Positions 1 through 8,479 of a stretch of 38,774 nucleotides of DNA are shown piece after piece. The stretch comes from Bradyrhizobium sp. Lineage in GTDB: Bacteria; Pseudomonadota; Alphaproteobacteria; Rhizobiales; Xanthobacteraceae. Where the stretch lies: positions 1-38,774 of the forward strand of contig JAUXWH010000190.1 of NCBI GenBank assembly GCA_030681365.1, written 5' to 3'. A program made the translations under genes and the position numbers. The notes under the pieces are model-generated. The model had not been told where the DNA came from. It ran no database searches and worked only from the letters and a program-made list of their open reading frames with translations. Numbering within the stretch: the first letter of the stretch is position 1; every line of letters starts with the position of its first letter.

Positions 1-1015
1 AGTAGTCGTAATAGGAGACAAAATACTCGACGGCGTTGTCGAGAAAGAAGCTCTTGAACTCTCCATAGAGCTGCGCCGCCAGCGTCTTGTTCGGCGCGAG
101 AATGATGGCGGGCCGCTGGGTGGCCTCGATCACCTGGGCCATCGTATAGGTCTTGCCGCTTCCGGTGACGCCGAGCAGCACCTGGGTGCGGTCATTGCGC
201 TGAATGCCTTCGACCAGTTCCCTGATCGCGGTCGGCTGGTCGCCCTTCGGCTCGTATTCGGACTTGATCACGAAGCGTACGCCGCCTTCGGATTTTTCCG
301 GGCGCGGCGGGCGATGCGGCGTCCAGATTTTCACCTGGCCGTCCTCGCCCTTGAATTCGGGGCGGCCGTCGCGAATCAGGCTTTCCAGCGCGTCGGCGGT
401 GGCGGCGACGCCGAGCGCTTCCATCTTGTTGCGCGCGGGGCGCGCCATCGCCGCGAGGTCTTCCTCCTCGGTGTTGAAGCCGAGCTGCTTTGCCAGTTCG
501 GGGTCGAGGGTGGGGATGGTGGCGGCGGTGCCGTAATTCGCCGGCGCGAATTCGCGCTGCGGCGATTCGCCGAATCCCTCTTCTCCCCTCCCTCCGCGTA
601 GCGGTGGGGAGGGGTTGGGGGTGGGGGGTGGCGCAGCAAACTCGCTGCCCGCGGTACGTGCTGAGACACCCCCCACCCCCGACCCCTCCCCACCACGCGC
701 TGCGCGCGCGGGGGGAGGGGAGGAAGAATTACCGCGCTCGGCGATCGAAGCGTCCTTCTTCGCCACGTCGTCGCTCGTGCCACGCGTCGAGGCCCGCGCG
801 CGATGCAGCGCGGCTTCGCCGCCGGAGCGGCGGTCTTTCGAATTATCCGGCGGCGGCCGCAATCCGGTGCCCGAACCCATGCCGGCATGGCCGCGGTTGA
901 TCGCGGGATTGAGCAGTTCCGCCAGCGCAGGTCCGATCGGCTGCACATCGGGGCGATGGGCTTTCGATTTCGGGGTTTTAGAGGGCTTCTTCGGAGTGTC
1001 GGGATTCTTCGTCAT
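1..1015 (-). CDS. uvrB: UvrABC excision nuclease subunit B (N-terminal part, gene runs off left edge)
   Basis: UvrB is the DNA-damage-verifying helicase-like subunit of nucleotide excision repair. The frame reads without a stop from ATG at 1015 to the left edge, where it gives the conserved stretch ending FVSYYDY. The core starts near residue 248 ([14 protein letters not shown]), followed by Walker A GVTGSGKT and the [15 protein letters not shown] segment, all diagnostic of UvrB domain 1a. E. coli UvrB has only about 4 residues before the matching phenylalanine, so this protein carries a roughly 243-residue N-terminal extension. The extension is Lys/Pro/Ser/Gly-rich at its start and contains a palindromic repeat translated in frame at about residues 98-145. 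Long UvrB extensions are, as I recall, usual in Bradyrhizobium. The C-terminal two thirds lie outside the window. Family call is very secure; the exact start is less so, because the extension is poorly conserved. Confidence 0.95.
   Translation of the reverse strand, partial: MTKNPDTPKKPSKTPKSKAHRPDVQPIGPALAELLNPAINRGHAGMGSGTGLRPPPDNSKDRRSGGEAALHRARASTRGTSDDVAKKDASIAERGNSSSPPPARAARGGEGSGVGGVSARTAGSEFAAPPPTPNPSPPLRGGRGEEGFGESPQREFAPANYGTAATIPTLDPELAKQLGFNTEEEDLAAMARPARNKMEALGVAATADALESLIRDGRPEFKGEDGQVKIWTPHRPPRPEKSEGGVRFVIKSEYEPKGDQPTAIRELVEGIQRNDRTQVLLGVTGSGKTYTMAQVIEATQRPAIILAPNKTLAAQLYGEFKSFFLDNAVEYFVSYYDY
583..722. repeat. Palindromic G/C-tract repeat inserted in frame within uvrB
   Basis: The arms at 604-629 and 668-693 are 26 nt long and complementary with one mismatch. 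They are built of runs such as GTGGGGAGGGG and CCCCTCCCCAC, around a 38-nt loop. Weaker complementarity continues outwards to about 583 and 722. The element resembles the intergenic palindrome at 30007-30132, but here it lies inside coding sequence and adds no stop codon in the uvrB frame. The translated insert is Pro/Gly/Ala-rich. Confidence 0.85.
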
Positions 1016-1066
1016 GGGGCGAATATGGGATGAGTCCGGCAGACATAAAAGGGCAAAGAGCCCGCG

Positions 1067-1207
1067 ATGAAATACCTCGTGAACGGTGTTCGTCGCAGCG
1101 GCTCAATGTCAGCAGGTGTCAGTACACGCGAATACGCGGAACCGACGAAGCGGGGACCAGGACCAGACTTGATCGAGATCATCCATCCAGCTGCCGGTGA
1201 AGCGTAA
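1067..1207 (+). CDS. Possible 46-residue small protein in the uvrB-kinase gap
   Basis: This is the only candidate gene in the 353-bp gap 1016-1368. It runs from ATG ([10 protein letters not shown]) to TAA (HPAAGEA). A weak purine stretch, AAAGAG, lies about 10 nt upstream. No domain, signal peptide or membrane segment is visible, and I do not recognise a family. It may be a chance frame in GC-rich DNA. The rest of the gap must hold the divergent promoters of uvrB and the sensor kinase, but no convincing promoter hexamers or hairpins stand out. Confidence 0.2.
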   Translation: MKYLVNGVRRSGSMSAGVSTREYAEPTKRGPGPDLIEIIHPAAGEA

Positions 1208-1368
1208 GCCAAAGCGCGACGGCAGAGTCTGCCATCACAGGTTGCTCAACGCGTCGATGGATCATCGTGCATGCGATGCTGCGAGGGCCGCGCGGCAACG
1301 GCCCGATAATTGGGCATTGACCGAGGCACCCGTTGAGGCCGACGATAGGCTCGTCCAGAGGGCAATCC

Positions 1369-4173
1369 ATGAGGTTGTCGACTCGGCTGACGATAGCGAT
1401 GGTCGCGCTGGTGCTGCTGGCGACGGCAGCGGTGGGCGTGCTGACTCACCGCGCTGTGGCGGCGTTTGCCCTGCCGCGGGCATTGGAGCGGCTTGACACC
1501 CACGCCTACCTGCTCGGCAGCGAACTTGCCGCCTCGGTTCGCGGCGCGCGCGCGGACGTGATCGGCTTTCGCTCCGCCGTCGCCGTCAACGACATCATGA
1601 CGGCGCGCCTCGGTCGCGGGAGCGATCCGGACGCCGCCGCCAACGAGGCCGAGGCGCGGCGGCGGATGGCCCAGCGCTACGCAGTGGAACTGGCCGCCAA
1701 GCCGAACTATTACGCGTTTCGAATCATCGGAGTCGATGACGGCGGGCGCGAAATGGTGCGGGTTGACCGTTCGGGCACCGATGGCGCCATACGCATCGTT
1801 CCGGACGACGAGTTGCGGCGGGAGGGCGAGCGGATCGCCTTTACCGAAACCATCCGGCTGCCCGCCGGCGAGGTCTATGTCTCCCCGGTCAATCTCAGTC
1901 AGGAAAAGGGCGTCATCGCAACGCCGCATGTACCGGTGATGCGGATCGCAACGCCGATACACACGCCGGACGGCAAGCCGTTTGCGATCGTGATCATCAA
2001 GGTCGATATGCGATCGAGCTTCGACCGGATCCGCTCCAACCCGATCGAGGGCGGCCGCAGCTATGTCGTCAACAGTCAGGGCGGATTTCTCGTTCATCCC
2101 GATCAGGATCGCGAGTTCGGCTTCATCGTCGGCAGGCCCGCCCATATCCAGGACGAGTTTCCGGATTTCCCGAAAATTTTCGCCAGCGGGGATACCACGC
2201 CTCGCGTGATGCAGGACCGCACCGGCGATCGCTTCGGGGTCGGGCTGGCGTTCATGAGGCTGGCGGACGGCCCGCGAATTGCGGTGATCCAGGCCGTGCC
2301 GTATGCGGACCTGATGGCGGCGACATCGGCGGTTCGCGACGCCAGCCTGCTGGCTGGACTGGGGGCGGCGTTTTTCGCCTTCCTGCTCGCCGTCATCGTG
2401 GCCAGGTCGCTGACGCGGCCATTGGTGCAGATGACCAAAGCGGTCGACGGCTTTACCCGCGGCGAGACGGTCGCGCTGCCGACCGGAGGCGGCCAGGAGA
2501 TCAGGGCGCTGACCGATGCGTTCGCGCATATGGCGGCCGAGTCGCGCGCCAAGACGGCGGCGCTCAATCAGGAGATCGAGGAGCGCCGCCGCACCGTCGA
2601 GCAACTGCGCGAAAGCGAGCAGATGGCGCGGGACGTCATCGCCAACGCCTTTGAAGCGTTCATCCAGACCGACGATGCCAGTCACGTTATCGAATGGAAT
2701 CCGCAGGCCGAGGCGATCTTCGGATGGTCGCGGCAGCAGGCGCTGGGGCAGCATTTGCCGACGCTACTGCTGTCGGAAGCGCTCCAGCCGCACTGCCAGG
2801 CCTTGAAGGAACGGCTGCTGCGCAACGAGGCGCAAGCCGCCGCCGGCGAGCGCTTTGAAGTCGTGGCCAAGCGCGAGGACGGAAGCACCATCAGGATCGA
2901 GGCATCCATGAACGCGCTTCGCCGCCGCGGCAGCTACGTGTTCAACGTGTTCGTGCGGGACCTGACGCAAAGGATCGCGGCGGAGGAGCAGCTGCGGCAG
3001 GCCCAGAAGATGGAAGCGCTTGGCCAGCTCACCGGCGGTATCGCGCATGACTTCAACAATGTGCTCACCGTGATCTCCGGCACCATCGAAATTCTCGCCG
3101 AGGAGGTGTCCGCCAAACCGGAATCGGCGGCTGTCGCCAAATTGATCAGCGATGCGGCCGATCGCGGCGCGGAACTGACCTCGCATCTGCTCGCCTTCGC
3201 CCGCAAGCAGCCGCTGCAGCCGCGCGAGATCGACGTCAACCAGCTGATCGTCGAAGCGGCCAGGCTGTTCCGGCCGACGCTGGGCGCGCAGATCGAAATC
3301 GAATCGATGCTGACGGATTCGGTCTGGCCGGCTTTGGTCGACCCGGGCCAGCTCAGTTCCGCGCTGCTCAACCTCGCCATCAATGCGCGCGATGCGATGC
3401 CTGGAGGCGGCAAGCTTACCCTGGAGACCAGGAACGTCACTTTCGATGCAGACGATGCCGCCGCCATCGGCGACGTTCAGCCCGGCAACTATGTGATGAT
3501 CGCGGTGAGCGACACCGGCACCGGGATTCCGGAAGCGATCCGCGACAAGGTGTTCGATCCGTTCTTTTCGACCAAGCAGGTCGGCAAGGGAACCGGGCTG
3601 GGGCTGAGCATGGTGTACGGCTTCGTCAAGCAGTCCGGCGGGCACATCAAGGTCTACAGCGAGGAGGGGCACGGCACGACGTTCCGGCTCTATCTGCCGC
3701 AGGCGGATGCCCCGGCGGAGCGGATCGCCGACGAGCCGTCCGCGTCCGCGATCGAGCGCGGCGACGAGACCATCCTGGTGGTCGAGGACGACCCGCTGGT
3801 GCGCGCCTACGTCAACACCCAGTTGCAGAGCCTTGGCTACCGGACGCTGTCGGCGGCAAACGGCGCCGAGGCGCTGGCGATCATCGATAGTGGTGCTGCC
3901 TTCGACCTGCTGTTCACCGACATCATCATGCCCGGAGGGTTGAACGGCCGGCAACTCGCCGCGGAGGCGGCGGCGCGACGCCCGTCGCTGCGGGTGCTGT
4001 TCACGTCGGGCTATACCGAGAATGCCATCATCCATCATGGCAGGTTGGATTCTGGCGTGCTGCTGCTGGTCAAGCCCTACCGAAAAGTAGATCTTGCGCG
4101 CATGCTTCGCGTGGCGCTGAGCCCGGCCGGAATCCTGCCGTCCGCGACGCCAACGCCCGAAACGCAAGGCTGA
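1369..4173 (+). CDS. Hybrid sensor histidine kinase (Cache-HAMP-PAS-HisKA-HATPase-REC)
   Basis: This is a membrane hybrid two-component kinase of 934 residues. A TM helix at about residues 8-28 and a second at about 325-347 flank a periplasmic dCache-like sensor region. HAMP follows (SLTRPLVQMTKAVDGF), then a short coiled coil and a PAS domain (ANAFEAFIQTDDASHVIEWN). The HisKA H-box is GGIAHDFNN with phospho-acceptor His560. The ATPase domain shows the N-box (NLAINARDAM), G1 (DTGTGIP) and G2 (GKGTGLGLSMVYGF). A C-terminal receiver domain has acidic residues VVEDD, phospho-acceptor Asp851 (FTDIIMPG) and the KPY lysine. The ATG at 1369 is preferred over the in-frame TTG at 1333 because AGAGGG sits 7 nt upstream. 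No response regulator lies next to it, so its partner and ligand are unknown. The domain call is secure; the signal is not predictable. Confidence 0.93.
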   Translation: MRLSTRLTIAMVALVLLATAAVGVLTHRAVAAFALPRALERLDTHAYLLGSELAASVRGARADVIGFRSAVAVNDIMTARLGRGSDPDAAANEAEARRRMAQRYAVELAAKPNYYAFRIIGVDDGGREMVRVDRSGTDGAIRIVPDDELRREGERIAFTETIRLPAGEVYVSPVNLSQEKGVIATPHVPVMRIATPIHTPDGKPFAIVIIKVDMRSSFDRIRSNPIEGGRSYVVNSQGGFLVHPDQDREFGFIVGRPAHIQDEFPDFPKIFASGDTTPRVMQDRTGDRFGVGLAFMRLADGPRIAVIQAVPYADLMAATSAVRDASLLAGLGAAFFAFLLAVIVARSLTRPLVQMTKAVDGFTRGETVALPTGGGQEIRALTDAFAHMAAESRAKTAALNQEIEERRRTVEQLRESEQMARDVIANAFEAFIQTDDASHVIEWNPQAEAIFGWSRQQALGQHLPTLLLSEALQPHCQALKERLLRNEAQAAAGERFEVVAKREDGSTIRIEASMNALRRRGSYVFNVFVRDLTQRIAAEEQLRQAQKMEALGQLTGGIAHDFNNVLTVISGTIEILAEEVSAKPESAAVAKLISDAADRGAELTSHLLAFARKQPLQPREIDVNQLIVEAARLFRPTLGAQIEIESMLTDSVWPALVDPGQLSSALLNLAINARDAMPGGGKLTLETRNVTFDADDAAAIGDVQPGNYVMIAVSDTGTGIPEAIRDKVFDPFFSTKQVGKGTGLGLSMVYGFVKQSGGHIKVYSEEGHGTTFRLYLPQADAPAERIADEPSASAIERGDETILVVEDDPLVRAYVNTQLQSLGYRTLSAANGAEALAIIDSGAAFDLLFTDIIMPGGLNGRQLAAEAAARRPSLRVLFTSGYTENAIIHHGRLDSGVLLLVKPYRKVDLARMLRVALSPAGILPSATPTPETQG

Positions 4174-4257
4174 GGACATCGGCTTTCCGTGCGCTCCCTT
4201 GTTCGCGACCGCGAACCATTTACAATGGCAAATGATCAAAACCATCGAGGAGATCAG

Positions 4258-5910
4258 GTGGCTGCTGAAATCAATCCGCTTGCCGGCAAGACCGTCGAAC
4301 CGTCGATGCTGGCTAATATCCCGCGGCTGGTGACGGCCTATTTTGCCGGCAAGCCCGACCCGTCAGTGCCGGCGCAGCGGGTGGCGTTCGGCACCTCGGG
4401 GCATCGCGGTTCCGCGCTCAACCACGCCTTCAACGAGGCGCATATCCTGGCGATCAGCCAGGCGCTGTGCGATCACCGCAAGCGCAGCGGCATCGATGGG
4501 CCGATGTTCGTCGGCATCGACACCCACGCGCTGGCCGAGCCGGCGCTGGCGAGCGCGCTTGAAGTGTTCGCGGCCAACGGCGTCGAGGTAATGATCGATG
4601 CGGATGACGGCTATACGCCGACGCCGGTGATCTCCCACGCCATCCTCACCTATAATAAAGGCCGCGAAAACGGCCTTGCCGACGGCGTCGTGATCACGCC
4701 GTCGCATAATCCGCCCGAGGACGGCGGTTTCAAATACAATCCACCCAATGGCGGACCGGCGGATACCGACATAACCTCCACCATCGAGCGCGCCGCCAAC
4801 GGCTTTCTCGAAGACATGCGCGGCGTCAAACGTATCCCCTATGACCGCGCGCGCCGGGCGGCTTGCGTCCACCGTACCGATTTCATCGGGCCCTATGTCG
4901 CCGACCTCGCCAATGTCCTCGACATGGAGGCGATCCGTTCGTCCGGCGTCAGGATCGGGATCGATCCGCTGGGGGGCGCGGGCGTGCGCTACTGGCAGCC
5001 GATCATCGAGCGCTACGGCCTCAACGCCACCATCGTCAGCGACGCGGTCGATCCCACGTTTCGCTTCATGACGCTCGATTGGGACGGCAAGATCCGGATG
5101 GACTGCTCGTCCCCTTACGCGATGGCACGGCTGATCGGCATGCGCGACCGGTTCGACGTCGCTTTCGCCAACGACACCGACGCCGACCGCCATGGCATCG
5201 TGACCGGCTCGAACGGGCTGATGAACCCGAACCATTACCTCGCCGCATCAATCGCCTATCTGTTCGCGAACCGCCCGCAATGGCGCGGCGACAGCGCGGT
5301 GGGCAAGACCATCGTCTCCAGCGCGATCATCGATCGCGTCGCGAAGAAACTCGGCCGCGGGCTGATTGAGACTCCCGTCGGGTTCAAATGGTTCGTCGAC
5401 GGCCTCAGCGACGGTTCGTTCGGCTTCGGCGGCGAGGAAAGCGCCGGCGCTTCCTTCCTGCGCAGGGACGGATCGGTCTGGACCACCGACAAGGACGGCA
5501 TCATCCTGGGTCTGCTGGCCGCCGAGATGACCGCGCGCACCAAATCCGATCCGAGCCAGCTGTTCGATCAATTGACCGGCGAACTCGGCATGCCCCACTA
5601 CGAGCGGATCGACGCGCCGGCGACGTCGGCCCAGAAGAACCTCCTTAAGGCGCTGTCGGCGGAAAAGCTCGCGATGGCGGAATTGGCCGGTGAGCCGGTG
5701 CGCTCGGTTTTGACGGCGGCACCCGGCAACGGCCAACCGTTCGGCGGCGTCAAGGTGACGTCGGACAACGGATGGTTCGCGGCGCGGCCGTCCGGCACCG
5801 AAGATGTCTACAAGATCTATGCGGAAAGCTTTCGCAGCGAAGAACACCTGCGGCAGATCCAGGACGACGCCCAGTGCGCCATCGCGCATGCGTTCGAGGT
5901 GGGTGGCTGA
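4258..5910 (+). CDS. pgm: Phosphoglucomutase (alpha-D-glucose phosphate-specific)
   Basis: This cytosolic enzyme interconverts glucose-1-phosphate and glucose-6-phosphate, linking glycogen, trehalose and surface polysaccharide synthesis to glycolysis. The 550-residue product matches my memory of E. coli Pgm along its length: [17 protein letters not shown] near the start, the phosphoserine loop [11 protein letters not shown] with Ser149, a metal-binding loop [12 protein letters not shown], the sugar-binding loop [14 protein letters not shown], and the phosphate-binding [12 protein letters not shown]. The E. coli metal loop reads DPDYDRHG, so Thr and Ala replace Pro and Tyr here. GTG at 4258 is chosen because GAGGAG lies 5 nt upstream and the length fits the family. 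ATG at 4225 is in frame but has no visible ribosome site. No glycogen genes adjoin it within the window. The identification is secure; only the start is open. Confidence 0.95.
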   Translation: MAAEINPLAGKTVEPSMLANIPRLVTAYFAGKPDPSVPAQRVAFGTSGHRGSALNHAFNEAHILAISQALCDHRKRSGIDGPMFVGIDTHALAEPALASALEVFAANGVEVMIDADDGYTPTPVISHAILTYNKGRENGLADGVVITPSHNPPEDGGFKYNPPNGGPADTDITSTIERAANGFLEDMRGVKRIPYDRARRAACVHRTDFIGPYVADLANVLDMEAIRSSGVRIGIDPLGGAGVRYWQPIIERYGLNATIVSDAVDPTFRFMTLDWDGKIRMDCSSPYAMARLIGMRDRFDVAFANDTDADRHGIVTGSNGLMNPNHYLAASIAYLFANRPQWRGDSAVGKTIVSSAIIDRVAKKLGRGLIETPVGFKWFVDGLSDGSFGFGGEESAGASFLRRDGSVWTTDKDGIILGLLAAEMTARTKSDPSQLFDQLTGELGMPHYERIDAPATSAQKNLLKALSAEKLAMAELAGEPVRSVLTAAPGNGQPFGGVKVTSDNGWFAARPSGTEDVYKIYAESFRSEEHLRQIQDDAQCAIAHAFEVGG

Positions 5911-5942
5911 GCGGAAGGCCGGCGACGAGGTCTGGTACCGTC

Positions 5943-6078
5943 TCGTGCCCCGGATGCAGCGCAACGCGCCGCTCTGCGGCGTGGTGCGATGCTGATCCGG
6001 GGCTCATCTTACCCGGCGGATGCTGGGTCCCGGCTCAGCGGAGCAACGCAAGAGCTCTGCACCGCGTCCGGGACACGA
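5943..6078. repeat. Intergenic palindromic repeat, CCCGGA(T/C)GC family, copy 1
   Basis: This lies directly downstream of pgm. The left end (TCGTGCCCCGGATGCAGCGC, from 5943) is complementary with a few mismatches to the right end at about 6059-6078, with two further internal hairpins. The right-hand 22 nt (6057-6078) recur exactly, in inverted orientation, at 24994-25015. It fills most of the 184-bp gap between pgm and the next gene and may act as a bidirectional terminator or mRNA 3' end stabiliser. Confidence 0.7.
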
Positions 6079-6094
6079 TCCTGGGTGGGTGCCC

Positions 6095-6298
6095 CTACGC
6101 GATATGCGGCAAGGGCGCGGGCTTGACGATATCCAGATGGATGCCGCCGCACTCGGTGCATTGCATGGCCCAGTATTCCGACCCGGCCCGCCCGGCGATG
6201 ACGCTCAGCACCGCCAGTTCGGCGTCGCATTGGGGACAGCAGGACAGCACATTGGTGAGAACTGACGGCTGGGGCGGGTGGAACTCGGATTCACGCAT
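6095..6298 (-). CDS. Small zinc-ribbon protein of unknown function
   Basis: The 67-residue product has two cysteine knuckles: CCPQC at residues 20-24 and CTECGG at 47-52. They are spaced as in a zinc ribbon (CxxC-x22-CxxC). No other domain, signal peptide or membrane segment is present, so the protein is presumably a cytosolic zinc-binding adaptor. A GAGGTGAG ribosome site lies about 8 nt upstream of the ATG. It is followed on the same strand, upstream in genomic order of transcription, by another small protein (6322-6570), so the two may be cotranscribed. I recall similar small proteins in Bradyrhizobium genomes, but no function is known to me. Confidence 0.7.
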   Translation of the reverse strand: MRESEFHPPQPSVLTNVLSCCPQCDAELAVLSVIAGRAGSEYWAMQCTECGGIHLDIVKPAPLPHIA

Positions 6299-6321
6299 GG
6301 GACGCTCACCTCTGGTTCAAA

Positions 6322-6570
6322 TCAGGCGGCCGACAGCTCCTGTTGCGGGGTCTGCGCGACCGCCGCGTAGCGCGTGAGCTTGAGCCGGTCGACCTGATTC
6401 TTGGCATCCGCCGCGGCGGACTCCGGATCGGGCCAGGCGAAGCCGATTTCAATCGCCAGAAACGCGACGCCGCCGACGATCATGGGTTTGCGATCCGGCC
6501 GCCTCAGCCTGGCGTGCCACAGGCCCTTGCCGGCCTGGTAGCATTCGATGGAAAAGCCCTCGTAGTTCAT
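6322..6570 (-). CDS. Conserved hypothetical small protein
   Basis: The product of 82 residues begins MNYEGFSIECYQAGKGLWHA and contains a basic patch (RLRRPDRKP), a hydrophobic strand-rich centre and an Ala/Asp-rich C-terminal helix ending QQELSAA. No signal peptide or TM segment is visible, and I do not recognise a characterised family. The upstream GTG at 6639 would add 23 residues. I prefer the ATG at 6570 because the sequence from there has the composition of a conserved protein, but neither start has a strong ribosome site. It precedes the zinc-ribbon gene (6095-6298) by 23 bp on the same strand and may share its transcript. Confidence 0.55.
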   Translation of the reverse strand: MNYEGFSIECYQAGKGLWHARLRRPDRKPMIVGGVAFLAIEIGFAWPDPESAAADAKNQVDRLKLTRYAAVAQTPQQELSAA

Positions 6571-6646
6571 CTCGCGACCCCAGATGCTCTCGGGGTCAGG
6601 GAAACACGGGCCGGCCAAAACGAATGTGAAGCGGTTCACACCTCGG

Positions 6647-7546
6647 TTATTTTTTTCGACCCTTGTCCCGGGTCGCGGGATCGGCCGCCGCGCGCATGAT
6701 CCAGCGCCGGAACGCGACGAAATCGCGCTGCCCGGTCTGGAAGCTGCGATAGACCAGATACCATCGCATGCCCTTCGGCACCGTCAGCGCGAACGGCGCG
6801 ACCAGCCTTCCGGCGGCGAGGTCGTCGTCGATATAGGGCCGGATGCCCATGGCGACGCCGAGCCCGTCGACCGCGGCCTGCAGGGCCTGGCCGTAAAACT
6901 GAAACTCGGGCCCGCGCGCGGTCAGCCGGCCGACGCCCGCCGCCTTCAGCCAGGACGGCCAGTCATCCGGCGAATGGGCGACGCGCAGCAGGCTCGGGCC
7001 CCGGAGGTCGCCGGGCCGCTTCAGCTGCTGCGCCAGCCGCGGCGCGCATACCGGCAACAGGTCGGCCGCGAACAGCGGCTCGGCGACCAGGCCCGGCCAT
7101 TCGCCGTCGCCGAGCTTGATGCCGCAGCTCCAGTCGTCGCCGAACGGCGCCGCGGCCCCGCCGGTGGTGATGCGCACCTCGATGTCGGGCTCGTGCTTGC
7201 GGAAATCCGCCAGCCGCGGAATCAGCCAGCGCATCGCAAAGGTCGGGCCGACGCCGATGGTCAGCACCCGGACGCCCGACGGCGCGGTCACCTGCGCGGT
7301 CAGGCTCGCCAGCGCGTCGAAGATCGGCGTCAGCCCGCTCTGATAGACGCGCCCCGCCGCCGTCGTCGCCAGCCGGTTGGCCTTGCGCTCGAACAGCGCG
7401 ACGCCGAGCCGGTCCTCCAGTAGATGCACCATCCTGGAGACGGCCGCCGCCGATACGTTGAGCTCGGAACCCGCGGCGGCGAAGCTGCCGGTCCGCGCGG
7501 CGGCCTCGAACGCCTTGATGCCGTTGAGAAAGAGCAGCCGGCGCAT
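6647..7546 (-). CDS. LysR-family transcriptional regulator (GcvA-like)
   Basis: The 299-residue DNA-binding regulator has an N-terminal winged helix-turn-helix (residues about 5-64: LNGIKAFEAAARTGSFAAAG through VSRMVHLLEDRLGVALFERK). The C-terminal LysR substrate-binding domain has the GcvA-type layout (VGPTFAMRWLIPRLADFRKH, then IRPYIDDDLAAGRLVAPFAL). ATG at 7546 is preferred over TTG at 7555. It is divergent from a TauE/SafE permease (7665) across 118 bp, the usual arrangement for a LysR regulator and its target, so it probably controls that gene and itself. Within the gap the 6-mer TCAGGA/CTCAGG recurs as a short direct repeat near 7567-7590, but a clear T-N11-A operator is not evident. 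Effector unknown. Confidence 0.9.
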   Translation of the reverse strand: MRRLLFLNGIKAFEAAARTGSFAAAGSELNVSAAAVSRMVHLLEDRLGVALFERKANRLATTAAGRVYQSGLTPIFDALASLTAQVTAPSGVRVLTIGVGPTFAMRWLIPRLADFRKHEPDIEVRITTGGAAAPFGDDWSCGIKLGDGEWPGLVAEPLFAADLLPVCAPRLAQQLKRPGDLRGPSLLRVAHSPDDWPSWLKAAGVGRLTARGPEFQFYGQALQAAVDGLGVAMGIRPYIDDDLAAGRLVAPFALTVPKGMRWYLVYRSFQTGQRDFVAFRRWIMRAAADPATRDKGRKK

Positions 7547-7664
7547 GTCACGCAAAACCTTCTCACTTCAGGATTTGCACCCTCAGGAAAACTGATGCCA
7601 GGGAAAGCTAACTCAGTTTGCGCCGCTGGTACAGGCAAGGCAGAACTGGCGGCGGAGATTCGAA

Positions 7665-8435
7665 ATGACGCCGCTTCTGATGGCCGCGCTGGGACTGCTG
7701 ATGGTCGCGACAGCGTTCCTGTCCGGGCTGTTCGGCATGGCCGGCGGGCTGATCCTGATCGGCGTGCTCCTGACCATCCTGCCGCTGCCCTCGGCGATGG
7801 TGCTGCATGCGATCACGCAGATGGCCTCGAACGGCTGGCGCGCCTTCCTGTGGCGCGACCACATAAGGTGGCGGCCGGTCGCGATCTACCTGATCGGAGC
7901 AGCCCTGGCGCTCGGCGCCTGGTCGATCACCCGCTACGTGCCGGACAAGCCGATCGCGCTGTTGCTGCTGGGGATAACCCCATTCATGGCGCGGATGACG
8001 CCGAAGGGCTTGAAGCCCAATCCCGACAGCCTCGCGCAGGGCAGCTTCTACGGCTTCATCTGCATGGGGCTGATGCTGATGACCGGCGTCTCCGGGCCGT
8101 TAATGGACACCTTCTTTCTCGGCGGCAATTTCGGCCGTCGCGAGGTGGTGGCGACCAAGGCTGCCTGCCAGGTCGCCAGCCATTTCGTAAAACTGGTCTA
8201 TTTCGGCGGCATCATCGCGCAGGCCGCCACGCTCGATCCCGTCCTCGCCGTTATTGCGGTGGCCGCCTCGATGCTTGGCACCAGCCTCGCAAGGCGCCTT
8301 CTCGAAGCCATGACCGACTTGCAATTCCGCACCTGGGCGGGGTGGCTGATCACGACGGTGGCCTGCTATTACATTGCCTATGGAAGCTGGCTGCTGCTGG
8401 CGCCCTGGTTCGAAAGCAAGGCGCTCGCCTTCTGA
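7665..8435 (+). CDS. TauE/SafE-family membrane transporter
   Basis: The 256-residue integral membrane protein has repeated hydrophobic segments and the family pattern of glycine-rich loops: FLSGLFGMAGGLILIGVLL near the N-terminus and its inverted counterpart GLMLMTGVSGPLMDTFFLGG in the second half. TauE/SafE (PF01925) proteins move sulfite, sulfoacetate or other organic anions across the inner membrane, typically as exporters. GCGGAGA precedes the ATG by about 7 nt. The divergent LysR gene probably regulates it. No sulfur-oxidation or taurine genes are nearby, so the substrate cannot be assigned. Confidence 0.85.
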   Translation: MTPLLMAALGLLMVATAFLSGLFGMAGGLILIGVLLTILPLPSAMVLHAITQMASNGWRAFLWRDHIRWRPVAIYLIGAALALGAWSITRYVPDKPIALLLLGITPFMARMTPKGLKPNPDSLAQGSFYGFICMGLMLMTGVSGPLMDTFFLGGNFGRREVVATKAACQVASHFVKLVYFGGIIAQAATLDPVLAVIAVAASMLGTSLARRLLEAMTDLQFRTWAGWLITTVACYYIAYGSWLLLAPWFESKALAF

Positions 8436-8479
8436 CCGGATGCGATGACTGGCCGACCGCACCGGCGGATCGCATCCGC

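Noticed and set aside
1246..4245. Two long open frames (about 500 and 490 codons) on the minus strand opposite the sensor kinase
   Set aside because: They are antisense to a gene with complete kinase domains. Their translations are Arg/His/Gly-rich without any domain, as expected from the mirror frame of GC-rich coding DNA.
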